From: Heligmosomoides polygyrus polygyrus
Lineage: Eukaryota > Nematoda > Chromadorea > Rhabditida > Heligmosomidae
Length of the DNA stretch: 64,000 nucleotides
NCBI GenBank assembly: GCA_947396885.1
Contig: OX377202.1
Span: 59,484,034-59,548,033 of the forward strand
Reading direction: 5' to 3'
Of this stretch, positions 53,851 to 64,000 are shown piece after piece (position 1 is the stretch's first letter; each line of letters opens with the position of its first letter). A program made the translations under genes and the position numbers. Under the pieces are notes generated by a model. That model searched no databases, was not told where the DNA came from, and worked only from the letters and a program-made list of their open reading frames with translations.

Positions 53851-55374
53851 CTGAGCATAATTGCGATATAGAGTGATCGGTGACATCCCATCGTCCTACA
53901 AAAAGCCAGTCTACGTCCCTAGTCCTTCATCGAAACGTTCGTCAGTAAACGTTAGCATCGAGTTTCGTTCAGAAACATTAAAACTGCACTAAAATTGCGA
54001 AGCTCAGGAAGCCAACAATTTTGAAGTAGCTGTACTCTTCCAGTCTTGAAAACTTTAAAAAACCTTGCCGCAGAGAACACGATTCCATGATTTGGTTCAA
54101 GTTGTGCTGGTTGCGTTGCTATGTTTAAGCTTTCTATGCTGTGTCATTTTCTGTTTTCTGGTCCATTCGGCCAACTCTCCCAGAAAATAGGAAACAAAAA
54201 AATGCCTACGACGATTAGAATATTATAAAACAGAAATTCCTCCAATCCCTGTTCAAACTCTCTGTTTGGTTTTATGGATTCTAGAAGGGAAACGCTCCCA
54301 AATGGCGGTCGTTGGAAATCATTTCAGCCGTAAAACGGGCGCCCATGTGGCGCCATGGTGAGGAGCACAACGTGGAATGGGAGGTCGATACTGCTTCCGA
54401 TTCCTGTTAGGCGTATACAGTAGTTAGCATTTGCTGCATGCTACTCCTAGATGCTGTTCTCTAGATGCCGATGGTGCAAATGCTCCAAGACTTTTACTAC
54501 TGCAGCTCTGGCTGATAGGAATGATCCGGGCTCGCTCTCTCTCTCAGAAACGCCACCAAATTGTCCGTGACCAAGTTTTCAAACCTCGAAAAGCTTGAAA
54601 TTGCGCCTTTTAACAACATGACGCCTGCACGGCACCATACCCACGTCCATTATTTATTGTCCAAACCAAATGGGAAGCCCTGAACAGGTCACCAGCACCT
54701 TGTCGATACATCGAGCACCACGATATGAGTGTCACCTTTTGTGGTGACAGTCCGAAGCGTATGTAAGCAACAGGCTTGCAATGAACATCGGATGAGCTAG
54801 ATTTCGGTTCTTACGGCCCATCCAGTTGGTGCCATCTTGTCTTGGCAGCAGTTGTGAATCTCTGCCGCTCGTACGGGTGCGCAAATGCGAGCATACTGGC
54901 AGAAACAAGTATGTAAATGCAACAATCCCGGCTAAGCTGGGAGGACAGGAAGGAGAGCAACAGAAGCGTGAATACGGCTAGATGGGAATTAAACTGAAGC
55001 GAGTTTCAGCCTGAAATGCAGTACACTGAACCGACTGAAGGGCACTCAAACATTGAAGGTATTGCGTGAATAGTTGAAAAGACAGCAATGAACGCTTCAC
55101 AGATATCGTTTTCTTCTGTTTAACCAACTGCTGCTACGGATTTTCAGAATAGCGATTTCTCAGTGGTGTGTTATATCATGGCGCTAATCTGTCTTTAAAG
55201 TGTTTTGATTGTGCCGCTCTATTGCTAGAGTTCCACAGCCTTAGATTTAGAGGAGGGAACTACTACGATGAGAAATGTTTATTGTTCTTTTTATTCTTCA
55301 TTTTCACCCCCACTTAAGATTCTACCAAAGTCAGCCTTTCTGAAATTCCTCAGTTTGGCTACATTGTGTCCCCC
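53851..55374. other. no recognisable gene
   Basis: 1.5 kb without a recognisable domain, tRNA-like module or paired terminal repeats. Could be host intergenic or intronic DNA. Confidence 0.4.
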
Positions 55375-55620
55375 TGAAGCCCTGACATTAAGCTGGCTGG
55401 GTTTAAATGAGTATTTGGCCAGTCTAATGACTTGTGGCCGACAGTTATCGATAAACATGCCAATGTTTTATCCTTCGCAGTGAAGTCAGGTATCAATTCA
55501 CCGACTCCGGTGAGATGAAAGACTTGGTTGAACTGGGTGGTAGATACGAACCAAGCACCCTCAGAACTCCCTTCGGAGTGCACGCAACAGCCGGCAGTCC
55601 ATCCGACTATGCTACCAAGC
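55375..55620 (-). repeat. tRNA-derived SINE copy, diverged
   Basis: Minus sense it has TTGGTAGCATAGTCGGATGG (A-box), TTGGTTCGTATC (B-box), then GAGTCGGTGAATTGATACCT and AAGTCATTAGACTGGCC, following the order of the 13500 copy. Confidence 0.65.
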
Positions 55621-56603
55621 ACTCGAACTTAGAGAATAACAATCTTTCGGGTCGCTCAGAGGAGACTTCCAAGAGCAGCGAATGCATGGTTCCATCTCTT
55701 GAACACGGTAGACGTAAATTTGAAGGAAAATTTAAAATATGTTTCAAGGGATAAAATCTATGCAGGCGTCAAATCTTTTAAACTAAGTTTATGCAGAGCA
55801 ATGGAGTCAAGAGAGGCAGAGGAGGACCTTGAGACATCCCAAGAGCGACCCTCAGTTGAATAGCATCGTAGCTCTGTTTTTACGGAACCAGGAAGAACTG
55901 TCCATTTAGGTTCAAGAGCAAGTGGAAATTCAGTTTGGACAGACTACCCTTCATTGTATTTGAGATGGTGGCAAATTCGATGGATAAAATTTCCCGAGCT
56001 GCACAAATAGCTCCGAGGCAACCGAATTGGCTTTGATAAACAATAATTAATAAGAGAAGCCAGTGTCAACGAGGAGAGTATGTACGACTATGCTGCTACT
56101 CTAGCGGATATTAATATACCAGCGTCAGTCGCTGGACGTGCGCGTCACGCCAGGCTTGCCAGCTTCGGGTATGGCGGGCCACGCAAGGAACGTAGCCCAA
56201 ACCTAGCTAGGGACGCTTCCTCACCCAGCGTCGAAGTCGAACACGATGAAGCGTGCGCCTACGACAGACTGATGGATGCCTTGCTGAGTACCACTCACAT
56301 CCTTGTATAGCACTCAGGAGAATGTCCGTCAGCACTCCTGCTTCGTCTAGGGCTGTGTGCACAGCCTACTGCAGCTAATCAAGGCTCAATGAATGTCTGA
56401 TATTTCTGCCCTGTCGCCCTGCTTTAAGCCAAGGGATGTGATGATATTCGGAAAAGGTGACCTTGGACAAAGATATTATGCTCTTGTTTATACAGTGCTA
56501 AGAAAACTGGTCGAACCACTGCTGGAAATTGAGACCCACGACGTGGTTGAATACGAACCCAAACCCAGCTCAGGTTCCCAAAACTTTCTTCGCGGGCTTG
56601 TCT
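55621..56603. other. no recognisable gene
   Basis: Open frames at 56080-56310 and 56393-56773 show no known domain. The second runs into the tail of the LINE on the opposite strand. Confidence 0.4.
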
Positions 56604-56624
56604 TAGTCTTCTTCTTCTTCTTCT

Positions 56625-58713
56625 TCAGCGTTTGTCCCGCTTCGTCGCGAGGTCCGCTCTTCTGGTGTCATGACGCCACTTTTCCCGGTCATGCGCTTGA
56701 TCAGGGTGGACGCCAGTTACTTTCATGTCCATGTGTAACGTATCCGACCAACGCTGCTTTGGGCGTCCTCTAGGCCGCTTTCCTGACACTTCCAACCCAA
56801 GGCCTATCTTGCGGACGCTGTCTTCCTTTCCACGCAGAACATGGCCGTACCATCGTAAGCGAGCTTCGCGCATCTTGGCCGCTATCGGCGCGACACCGAA
56901 CTTCTGCCGAATAGCATCATTTCTGATGCGGTCCATGCGGGTGACTCCAGTTGTCCAGCGCAGCATCCTCGTCTCCATGACGCTGAGGCGCGTTTCAACT
57001 TCCTTAGTCGCGGGCCAACACTCAGCGCCGTACATCGCTACTGGCCGGATGACTGTTCTGTAGATCTTTGACTTCAGGTGCTCTGGTATCTTCCTATCGC
57101 AGAGCACACCAGTCAGCGAACGCCACTTGGACCAAGCTGCACTCACGCGTGAGTTCACTTCAACCATTAGACCGCCGTTAAGGCCGCCACAGACTTCTGC
57201 GGCGCCGCTCAGCGGTCTAATGGTCTGTGGCGGCCTTTAGACGCTATTGCTGATCCGAGGTATTTAAACACCGAAGTGCGTGCAAGTTCAGTACCGTTAA
57301 TATAAATGGAGACGGACTCGTTTACGTCAGTCGTTAGGTACTCGGTCTTCTTGACGTTCAATTTGAGTCCGAACATCGCCAGGCGGTCGCACCAAGCTTG
57401 CACCTGCCGCTCGAGATCATCTTTATCTTCGCAAGCGAGCATCACGTCATCAGCATAAAGCAATGTCCATGGGACAGGCTTCTGAAGATCTCGCGTAATG
57501 GCATCCATGACGACAACAAAGAGGAGTGGAGAAAGCGCAGAACCTTGGTGCACCCCAACAGAGATGGGAAACTCCATTGAGGTTCCAGCTGCAGCTTGCA
57601 CTCTACTCTTTGGGCAAGAGTAGAGCATCCGCACCCACTCTATGAGTTCCTCAGGTACGTTGTGTTGTCGCAAGGAGTACCATATAACCTCACGCGGTAC
57701 GCGTCGAAGGCCTTCTCCAAGTCGAGAAAGGCGATGTGCACCGGCTTCTGTTTCTCGCGATGCTTCTCCACCAGGAGGCGGGCGGCGTGTATAGCATCAA
57801 TGGTCCCACAACCAGACACAAATCCGCACTGGTTGTCGGAGAGCTTGACGATTTCACGAATTCGTCTGTCGAGGATTCGCTCGAAGATCTTCATGCTGTG
57901 CGAAAGCAAGCGAATCGGACGATAATTGGAGCAGTCTGCAGGACTGCCCTTCTTCTTCCAAATCGGAATCGTCGTACTGTTGTGCCAACACTTCGGTACT
58001 TTCTTCTCCTTTACTACCTGGTTGAAGAACTCAGCCAACCACTCAGCAGGATACCAGAGCTTCGACTTCCAAACATCGGCTGCCAGATCATCCGGTCCTG
58101 TCGCCTTGCATGGCTTCATCTTCTTTAGAGCCGCTTCCGTTTCCTCCACGGTGATCTTGTGAACGGGACCGTGAACAGAACCCACAGAAGGGATGGCTGG
58201 ATGAGGAAATTCCATAGTGGAAATTTCCTCAAAGTAATCACGCCATCGCTTCAGCGCCTTTTTGCGGTCTGTCAGAAGATGGCTGCTCTCATCGTTGATG
58301 CCAATGGACTTTTCAATATCCTCGGTTTGGCGATGGCGGGTCTTAGCAAGTCGGTACAAATACCGCTCACCATCGCGCGACTCGAGCTTTTCGTTGACAT
58401 CACTATAATGAGTGGCTTTCGCAACAGCCACGGCTTTCTTTGCAGCCTTCTTCGCCTTCTGATACTTCTGCCAATTGTCGGCCGTCTTATCGCTGAGAAA
58501 CACGTGATAGAGCGACTTCTTCTCTCTAATCTTTGCCTTCACATCGTCCGTCCACAGCCATGTCTGCTTATCGACCTTGCGTCGCCCAGGCTTCGTTATG
58601 CCGAGTTCCAACCCTGCAGCTTGGCGTATCGCGTCGGTTGCTTTCTTCCAAGTTTCGTCGACAGTCGTGACTGTCGGTAACCGTACGCGGGAAATCACAG
58701 CTGCTTCGTGCAT
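56625..58713 (-). pseudogene. LINE reverse transcriptase, two lesions
   Basis: Motifs in order: KPCKATGPDDLAADVW, NYRPIRLLSHSMKIFERILD, VHIAFLDLEKAFD, HQGSALSPLLFVVVMDAI, LLYADDVMLA (intact YADD), LKLNVKKTEYL, then C-terminal ECWPATKEVETR, RLRWYGHVLR and RGRPKQRWSDT. Lesion 1: one base missing just after EKAFD (near 57705). Lesion 2: a 56-bp MITE plus 3-bp duplication (57181-57239) between SVFKYLGSAIAS and MVEVNSRV. Apart from these the frame is open for about 690 codons, so the copy is young. It lacks the N-terminal endonuclease. Confidence 0.92.
57181..57236. mobile_element. 56-bp MITE in LINE coding sequence
   Basis: 14-bp terminal repeats AGGCCGCCACAGAC and exact complement, flanked by TTA (57178-57180 and 57237-57239). 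Removing the element and one TTA leaves an uninterrupted reading frame across the site, which proves an insertion. TTA duplication suggests PIF/Harbinger mobilisation. Confidence 0.9.
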
Positions 58714-58829
58714 GTCATCGGACAGTGCACACGCGTGCCTCTCCCGATTATATGTAGTAAAGATGATGATGGTCTATAGCACTTGCTTCTCTCCTTAAAT
58801 GCTAGGATTTTTGGGTCCGGATAGAAACT

Positions 58830-60130
58830 ATTATGCCCCCGTGCCACCTTCCGCGGAATGCATGCGTGTGCCTCCTGTCCTCCATTTCGAGATTCTGTAT
58901 GCCTTCTCGTTGTAAAAGAATACACCATAATACAGCACCCAGCCCCAGAGTCAGACCCGAACACCTGCGGAGCCTCCTGCCAGTGCACATCAACACCTCA
59001 CGCAGCACTCCACAAGATACCTAGCCATAGTGCAAGGTTCCATCTCACCATCAGTGGAAGAACAGCAGGACCGTCTTGCTATACAAGAACGGCGACATGC
59101 GCGACACTACAGACGATCTGCCTGCTATTGTGGTTCACAAGCCCTTCACTCGATCAGTCAAACGCTGCGCGAAGGACAGCCACGTGATCGAGCAAGATTT
59201 CAAGAAGATTCATCGCGATCTACCACATACACATCGTTGCGAAGCTCATCAAAGTATCGCGGGAATACAAGCTGCCGCTGTGCCCTACGTTCATCGAACT
59301 GGAGAGCGCATTCGACTCGGTCGAGACGGAAGCGTCATGAAAGCCGTAGTCACACAGGGTTCCTACTCATTGTCAGTTCAACGAAGTATTTCGAGAACAA
59401 TACAGTGGATTCACGACCAAGATCTCATTATTTGACAGCGACAGGTGGTCAACATGGTGAGAGTGGTTTGGCAGGCGGATACCATATCCCTTGCAGCACC
59501 CTCAAAACGACGAACGCGACCGATGGGAGACATTGGAGAAACGGCCGACGACTGCACCACCTTCGTTTCACTGACGATATGGTGTTCTTCACAGCGATCA
59601 TTAGCCAAGCGGAGCGAATGCTGGCCGATTTCGGTCGCGTAAGTACGTGGCAATACTGGAGTGCAGCTGAGCCGTTTGAAGACGATGTTCACAAAGAATC
59701 AGTGAGTTTCAGAGGCCTCACACTCAACAGAGGAAACGTAGCGGGGAGAAATAGAGAGGACGATGCTCGCAGTGTCACGATTCATGTAAATGAGAGAAGG
59801 CGTAAACAGTTCAGAGCTTCGTAATTTTTGAGGATTACAGACGCCATCGTATTGGCCAAGTGGTCGAAAATTAGGTGGGCCGTCCAGTTAATGCGTTTCG
59901 AAAAGGTGCGTTTCGCTAGGCGAGAGCCGTCACCGACTGTATTCCATGGAATGTCAAGAAGGACCAGGACCTCCACCAACGCGTTGGTCGGACTTCTTCG
60001 TAGAAACTCTGACGAACGGTATGACGCTCTTCGTATCCCTCGAGCCAGGAGAATCCATTGTAGCTCTCTCGCACTCTCCAGGGACGAATAGAGACGTTGC
60101 TCCGACTGCCTCAGCAGGAATTCAGTGATT
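58830..60130 (+). pseudogene. RTE-type LINE, highly degraded RT
   Basis: Fragments in several frames match the RTE order: APSPRVRPEHLRSLLPVHIN, CYTRTATCATLQTICLLL (from a YKKGD...NYRPICLLS region), EREQ/HIH-type segments, RRLHHLRFTDDMVFFTAIIS (catalytic FADD changed to FTDD), QAERMLADFGRV, then SKIRWAVQLMRFEK and PPTRWSDFFVETLTNG. Stops and shifts throughout. Same family as the pieces at 27850 and 45544. Head-to-head with the LINE at 56604-58750. Confidence 0.82.
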
Positions 60131-61018
60131 AACCGGACGGCAGGCGATACAGGAGATTGGTGAAGTGGAAGGCTAGTTTAGAAACCAAAGAGTGTTCAGC
60201 GAATCACAGAGGCATTTTTGCACTCTATTTATTTGTTTCGTGAAGTGAAGGTGTACAAATGACAAAGCAAGGGACAACAATGACATCAACTGCAGCTATG
60301 TGCGAAAAATGCAGCATCACTAAATGTACAGGCATACAAAATAAGGTGCTTGGTAGGATTGCTTTGAAGGCGAAGGATCTATAGAATAAGTGCCTATTTA
60401 ATTCAACCAATTCTCCTCTTTCGTTTTTTTGGTGGTGCACAAACACATCATCGTGTCGGACAGATGTCCTCTTGAGCGATGTGATTGCTGAAAGTAATAC
60501 GATGGCTTGAGAATTTGCAAAAGAAAATTATGTGACCCTCGGTACTTGAAAGTTCGACCAAAATGGAGGAACCACGTGGTGCCTTCATACTCAACTAAAA
60601 AACAACAATAAAGAACGAAAGAAGAGACCAGTACATCGCGCGAAATTCACCAAATCCTCACTGAATTTAACTGTGACTTCTCACCGCCATGTAATACACT
60701 CGAACAATTTAAAGATTGCGATTATGCGGTTTGTTTTCGTTCTCCTACCGGCGGTCGTACTGCCTTCGTACGCAACGTTTGACCTAAGACACAACTTCTG
60801 AAGAGGAGATTCCTCCCTTTGAACCCGTCCGCATGCAGTTCTATTTTGGGAGCTCTTTGCGCCTTAACTCCGCCGATAGCAACAGCGGGCATATAGCATG
60901 AATAGGAGGACGCTGTTGTGTACATTTTTCGCTTTCAATGCGCTCGTTTTGGAGCGATCCAGGTCCAGCTGTAAAGAGAGGCTCCTCACATTAATACTGC
61001 TTCCTTCTGAAGGAAATT
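60131..61018. other. no recognisable gene
   Basis: No domain or repeat recognised. Confidence 0.4.
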
Positions 61019-61322
<304 letters not shown>

Positions 61323-61377
61323 ATCAGGAAACAGATGAGGTGGGGCAGAGCTGCCTCCTCCAGTTCCTTAGTGCGGC

Positions 61378-61590
61378 GGCTGGAAATTTTCGGTAAAGCT
61401 CCACAAACGCTCGCTCCAGGCCTTCGCGCCCACTCGATTAATAGGTCCGATTATGTCTGTATTGTTCACGGCGCACTCCAAAAGCAAGTTGGACAGTCTT
61501 AGAGCAATTCCTACGTACGGCTACTGGAAATTTCCGATAAAACTCCCCAACGCTCGCTCTACTGGCTGTCGAGCCCACTCGACTGATAGG
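61378..61590 (-). repeat. family A repeat, inverted, two units
   Basis: Reverse complement of the 47640-47915 units: blocks like GGAAATTTxCGxTAAAxCTCC followed by CGCCCACTCGATTxATAGG, twice (about 61380-61450 and 61529-61590). Confidence 0.75.
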
Positions 61591-61860
61591 TTTTCTCTCA
61601 AGACTTAATCGATCTGGGTGGGTGTCCCGCGATTATGATAGCCGACGGAAGGCCGATCAGGTGAAAGGTGTTTTGATCGGGCAGTCGATCCTACTATAGT
61701 CAATCACAATCAATATCGATCGATACTATCCATTCTTGAGTGGTGCTATCGCTTCTCTCCAGACTTAATCGATCTGGATGAGTGTTCCGTGATTATGGTG
61801 GCCGACGGAAGGTCGATCAGAAAATCAGCCACCATGACGAAGTATCGCACAGGCAATCAA
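61591..61860 (+). repeat. tandem repeat with GACTTAATCGATCTGG
   Basis: A block of about 70 bp (GACTTAATCGATCTGGxTG, ATTATGxTxGCCGACGGAAG, GTCGATCAG) occurs at about 61602 and again at about 61762, about 160 bp apart. Confidence 0.8.
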
Positions 61861-61949
61861 TATCGACCGATATTATAGATATTTTGAGCGCTCATCCGCT
61901 GGGCCTTCCTCTCAGACCTTATATCGATCACTATTATCGATCGTTTGAC

Positions 61950-62153
61950 GGTACTTATGAAGCAAAGGGCCCGTGGTGGCGTGGGGCTGCCTGGAAACAT
62001 CTTAACGCGGCAACGGCAACGGCAACGCGGAAACCCACGGCACTCAAGGAAGGGTGCTTCATAAGTACCGGCCCCGTGGTGCCGTGGGCTTGCCGCGTTA
62101 ACATGTTTACCGGCAACCCCACGGCACCACGGGCCCTTTGCTTCACAAGTACC
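61950..62153. mobile_element. nested GC-rich foldback
   Basis: Outer ends GGTACTTATGAAGCAAAGGG and inverted GGTACTTGTGAAGCAAAGGG. A third, internal end GCTTCATAAGTACC at 62056-62069 pairs with the left end, and CCGTGGTGCCGTGGG modules occur in alternating orientation. Possibly two related hairpin elements, one inside or beside the other. No clear target duplication. Confidence 0.65.
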
Positions 62154-62169
62154 CAACTGTTCTCTTTTA

Positions 62170-62329
62170 GGCCTCTGTTGTACTCCCGCGGGAGCATCCG
62201 CGGAACGTCCGCGGACCAATGGTGCACGGCGGAGGTGGGCGTGGCGAGGCGCGGCGATTGGCCAGGTGAGGAGTCTCGGCGCGATTCCCGCCCTTCCGCG
62301 GATGCTCCCGCGGGAGTATAACAGATGCC
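62170..62329. mobile_element. 160-bp PIF/Harbinger-type MITE
   Basis: Flanked by TTA (62167-62169 and 62330-62332). Ends GGCCTCTGTTGTACTCCCGC and inverted GGCATCTGTTATACTCCCGC, extending through GGGAGCATCCGCGGAA. GC-rich, no coding. Confidence 0.85.
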
Positions 62330-62649
62330 TTACAAGGGAGGTCAATGAGCGTCCCGTGGCAATTTTAAAGGTGACCTATTGAGGGTTGTAGGGAACTGTA
62401 AAAGAATCACAGGAGTGATTTTCAAATTTCCTGCGGACATCTGGGGTGGTCAAAATTGCAAAAAACCGTATCACTTCAGTGCGGGCCGATAAAGCCAAAC
62501 TGACGCCTGGAACTGTCATGTCGTGGTTAGAATCTAACCTGCTAAAGGTTTGGGGCTGGAACAATAGCGGGATTGCAGCGATTTCACAATTTGCTTGTTA
62601 GCCGTACAGCAACCGAAGTGGAACATTGAGGTGCGCCGCTCACGAACAA

Positions 62650-62830
62650 AGGCTCAGCGACTAGCCGAGTGGATACGGGGACGGACTTGCAGGAAAGGGG
62701 TCAGGGGTCGGATCCGGTGGGTGTGTTTCTGCATTGGTCGATCCGATTTTGTCGATGTGAAGTGTATTTTGACCACGGTATTGTACCATACTGACATTCT
62801 AACCCTTATTTTAACCTAGATGTTACGATA
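62650..62830 (+). repeat. tRNA-derived SINE, separate family
   Basis: A-box CTAGCCGAGTGG (62660) and B-box-like GGGTCGGATCC (62705) at tRNA spacing. An A-rich end with AAAAAATAAAG lies near 62840. Leucine/serine-tRNA-like A-box. Arms are not complete. Confidence 0.5.
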
Positions 62831-62844
62831 TAAAACCAAAAAAT

Positions 62845-63556
62845 AAAGCAACAGCGTTCGCGATACATAGTTCGATTGACAGTTGAGGAGAGCAGACGAC
62901 TATTCTTTGCTTAAAAAATAGATGATATTCTTTGTCTTGACTGTCTTCGGTAGGCATTGACGGTGAGATTGTCAGCACGACTGTACTTCACGACTCCAAA
63001 ATTCGAGGACTGTTACAAGAAGACGTAGTAGAATAGTACGAGCTTGCGCTTCGTTCAAGTCAAGCTAACATCACGAACAAGGGAGCGTCAATGGAATCAA
63101 CATCAAACAAAATCTAGCTGAAGTGTTTCCTCCTCATCAGCACAATCTATTTGAAATATGCCCCTAAAGGTATCTGCTACGACGATCTCCCTACGAATAG
63201 GGGCACGGTAGTCGGGAGGAAGGCAGTTAACAAGACAACCGATAACTCGGCATGGAGAAAACATTGAATCATACAGTTGATATCAACTCTCTCATGTAGT
63301 GTGTCGAGGATGGTCACAACAATCGATAAAATATAAATATACACATTATTTAATTAAAAATATAAATATAAATAACAGTTAATAACTAATAATTAATAAG
63401 TGAAATAGTAAATGAATAAATAATAAATAAAATTAAGATAAATCTTTTTATCCATTTTTTGAGTCTCTTCTGGACTTTTAGAGTCATGAAGTACACTAGT
63501 GCTGACTGACCCACCGTCAATGCCCAACGAAGGCGGTCAAGATAAAGAATATTATC
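62845..63556. other. AT-rich, no recognisable gene
   Basis: Very A/T-rich from 63320 to 63440. No domain recognised. Confidence 0.45.
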
Positions 63557-63558
63557 TA

Positions 63559-64000
63559 CAGGGTGCGTAAGAAGTATTGACGCAGTGAATGGCGATTGTG
63601 GAAAAAGTAATGCACTGTAAGATTTAACATATTCACCTCCAGAATATGGGAAAGGATGTTGCACGATCACGATCACGATTCCGAAGCTCATCGGCGGTGC
63701 GCCGCAAGTGCTCTACGTGGATTTCGTCCCGTGCTTTGAACATGGTAGTCTTCAGCGGCTGGTCACCTTTATTGGAGGTAGCCTAGACCGTAGCCTCCAA
63801 ACTGCCTAAAAAGAGCATCCAGCGGATTCATGTTTGAGCGATGCTGGCCTAAGAAGATGTTCACATCCACGCGCCTTTGTCTGCTACCATCTGACAGAGA
63901 TTGACAAATTTGGAATTGAACGTTATTGCGCTTGGACATCTTGCAAACATCATCTGTTATGACAGAGTCGTAGCTGACTTTTAGGTTATTGACCTCTTTC
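63559..64000 (-). mobile_element. Tc1/mariner-type element, runs off window
   Basis: Second copy of the 39093 element: CAGGGTGCGTAAGAAGTATT after TA (63557-63558), then collinear with it to the window end. It lacks the 134-bp MITE at the corresponding site (63731-63745). The right end is outside the window. Confidence 0.88.

Larger units (their letters stand above)
56604..58750 (-). mobile_element. LINE, 5'-truncated, GAA tail
   Basis: Minus-strand non-LTR retrotransposon lacking the endonuclease. The 3' end is a (GAA)n tail (56611-56628 as TTC on the plus strand). It contains a complete reverse transcriptase interrupted by one single-base frameshift and one MITE. Confidence 0.88.

Overview
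The window is eukaryotic and looks like a parasitic or free-living clade V (strongylid/hookworm-type) nematode. The only host gene I can identify has very short introns (53 and 58 bp) with TTTTCAG-type acceptors. It is buried in mariner, RTE-type LINE, BEL/Pao, Penelope-like, tRNA-derived SINE and small foldback elements. There is no bacterial gene organisation, no CRISPR array and no intact operon. The species assignment is inference.

Host gene: minus-strand exons at 19425-19360, 19306-19251, 19192-19099 and 11658-11532 splice into the N-terminal part of a KCNQ1-type voltage-gated potassium channel (cytoplasmic linker, S1, S2 and the S2-S3 loop). The 7.4-kb intron between the last two exons is mobile DNA: a small foldback (13.0-13.4 kb), a tRNA-derived SINE with a 12-bp target duplication split by a 1.8-kb foldback transposon with its own 10-bp duplication (13.5-15.6 kb), and a large palindrome (17.0-18.4 kb). 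Exons for S3 to the C-terminus are not seen and probably lie outside the window.

Left flank (1-11 kb): a decayed BEL/Pao retrotransposon has a glycine-tRNA-type primer site, a leader full of small stem-loops, and a gag-protease reading frame broken by two in-frame stops, with the protease aspartate changed to asparagine. Next is a dead mariner (5836-11062) into which an RTE-type LINE (7079-11008) inserted with a target duplication. A composite of 281-bp units carrying a tRNA-like module (8106-9029) then inserted into the LINE with a 13-bp duplication. The nesting order can be read directly.

Middle (20-36 kb): a 5.5-kb inverted-repeat element (21997-27476) carries two mariners of different families. 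It is followed by an RTE fragment, a pogo-like TIR element with a PIF/Harbinger-type MITE inside it, a perfect 52-bp stem hairpin, a 52-bp tandem repeat, a 948-bp GC-rich element with TAA target duplication, and the 3' end of a CR1-like LINE.

Right (36-64 kb): head-to-head Penelope-like elements with GIY-YIG domains; two copies of one Tc1/mariner-type element, one with a 134-bp MITE; four more mariner copies or fragments; RTE pieces; a second LINE whose reverse transcriptase frame is split by a 56-bp MITE; further SINE copies; a long TG microsatellite; and two GC-rich foldbacks. Nearly every coding remnant is broken, so this is an intron and intergenic graveyard of mobile elements around one conserved ion-channel gene.
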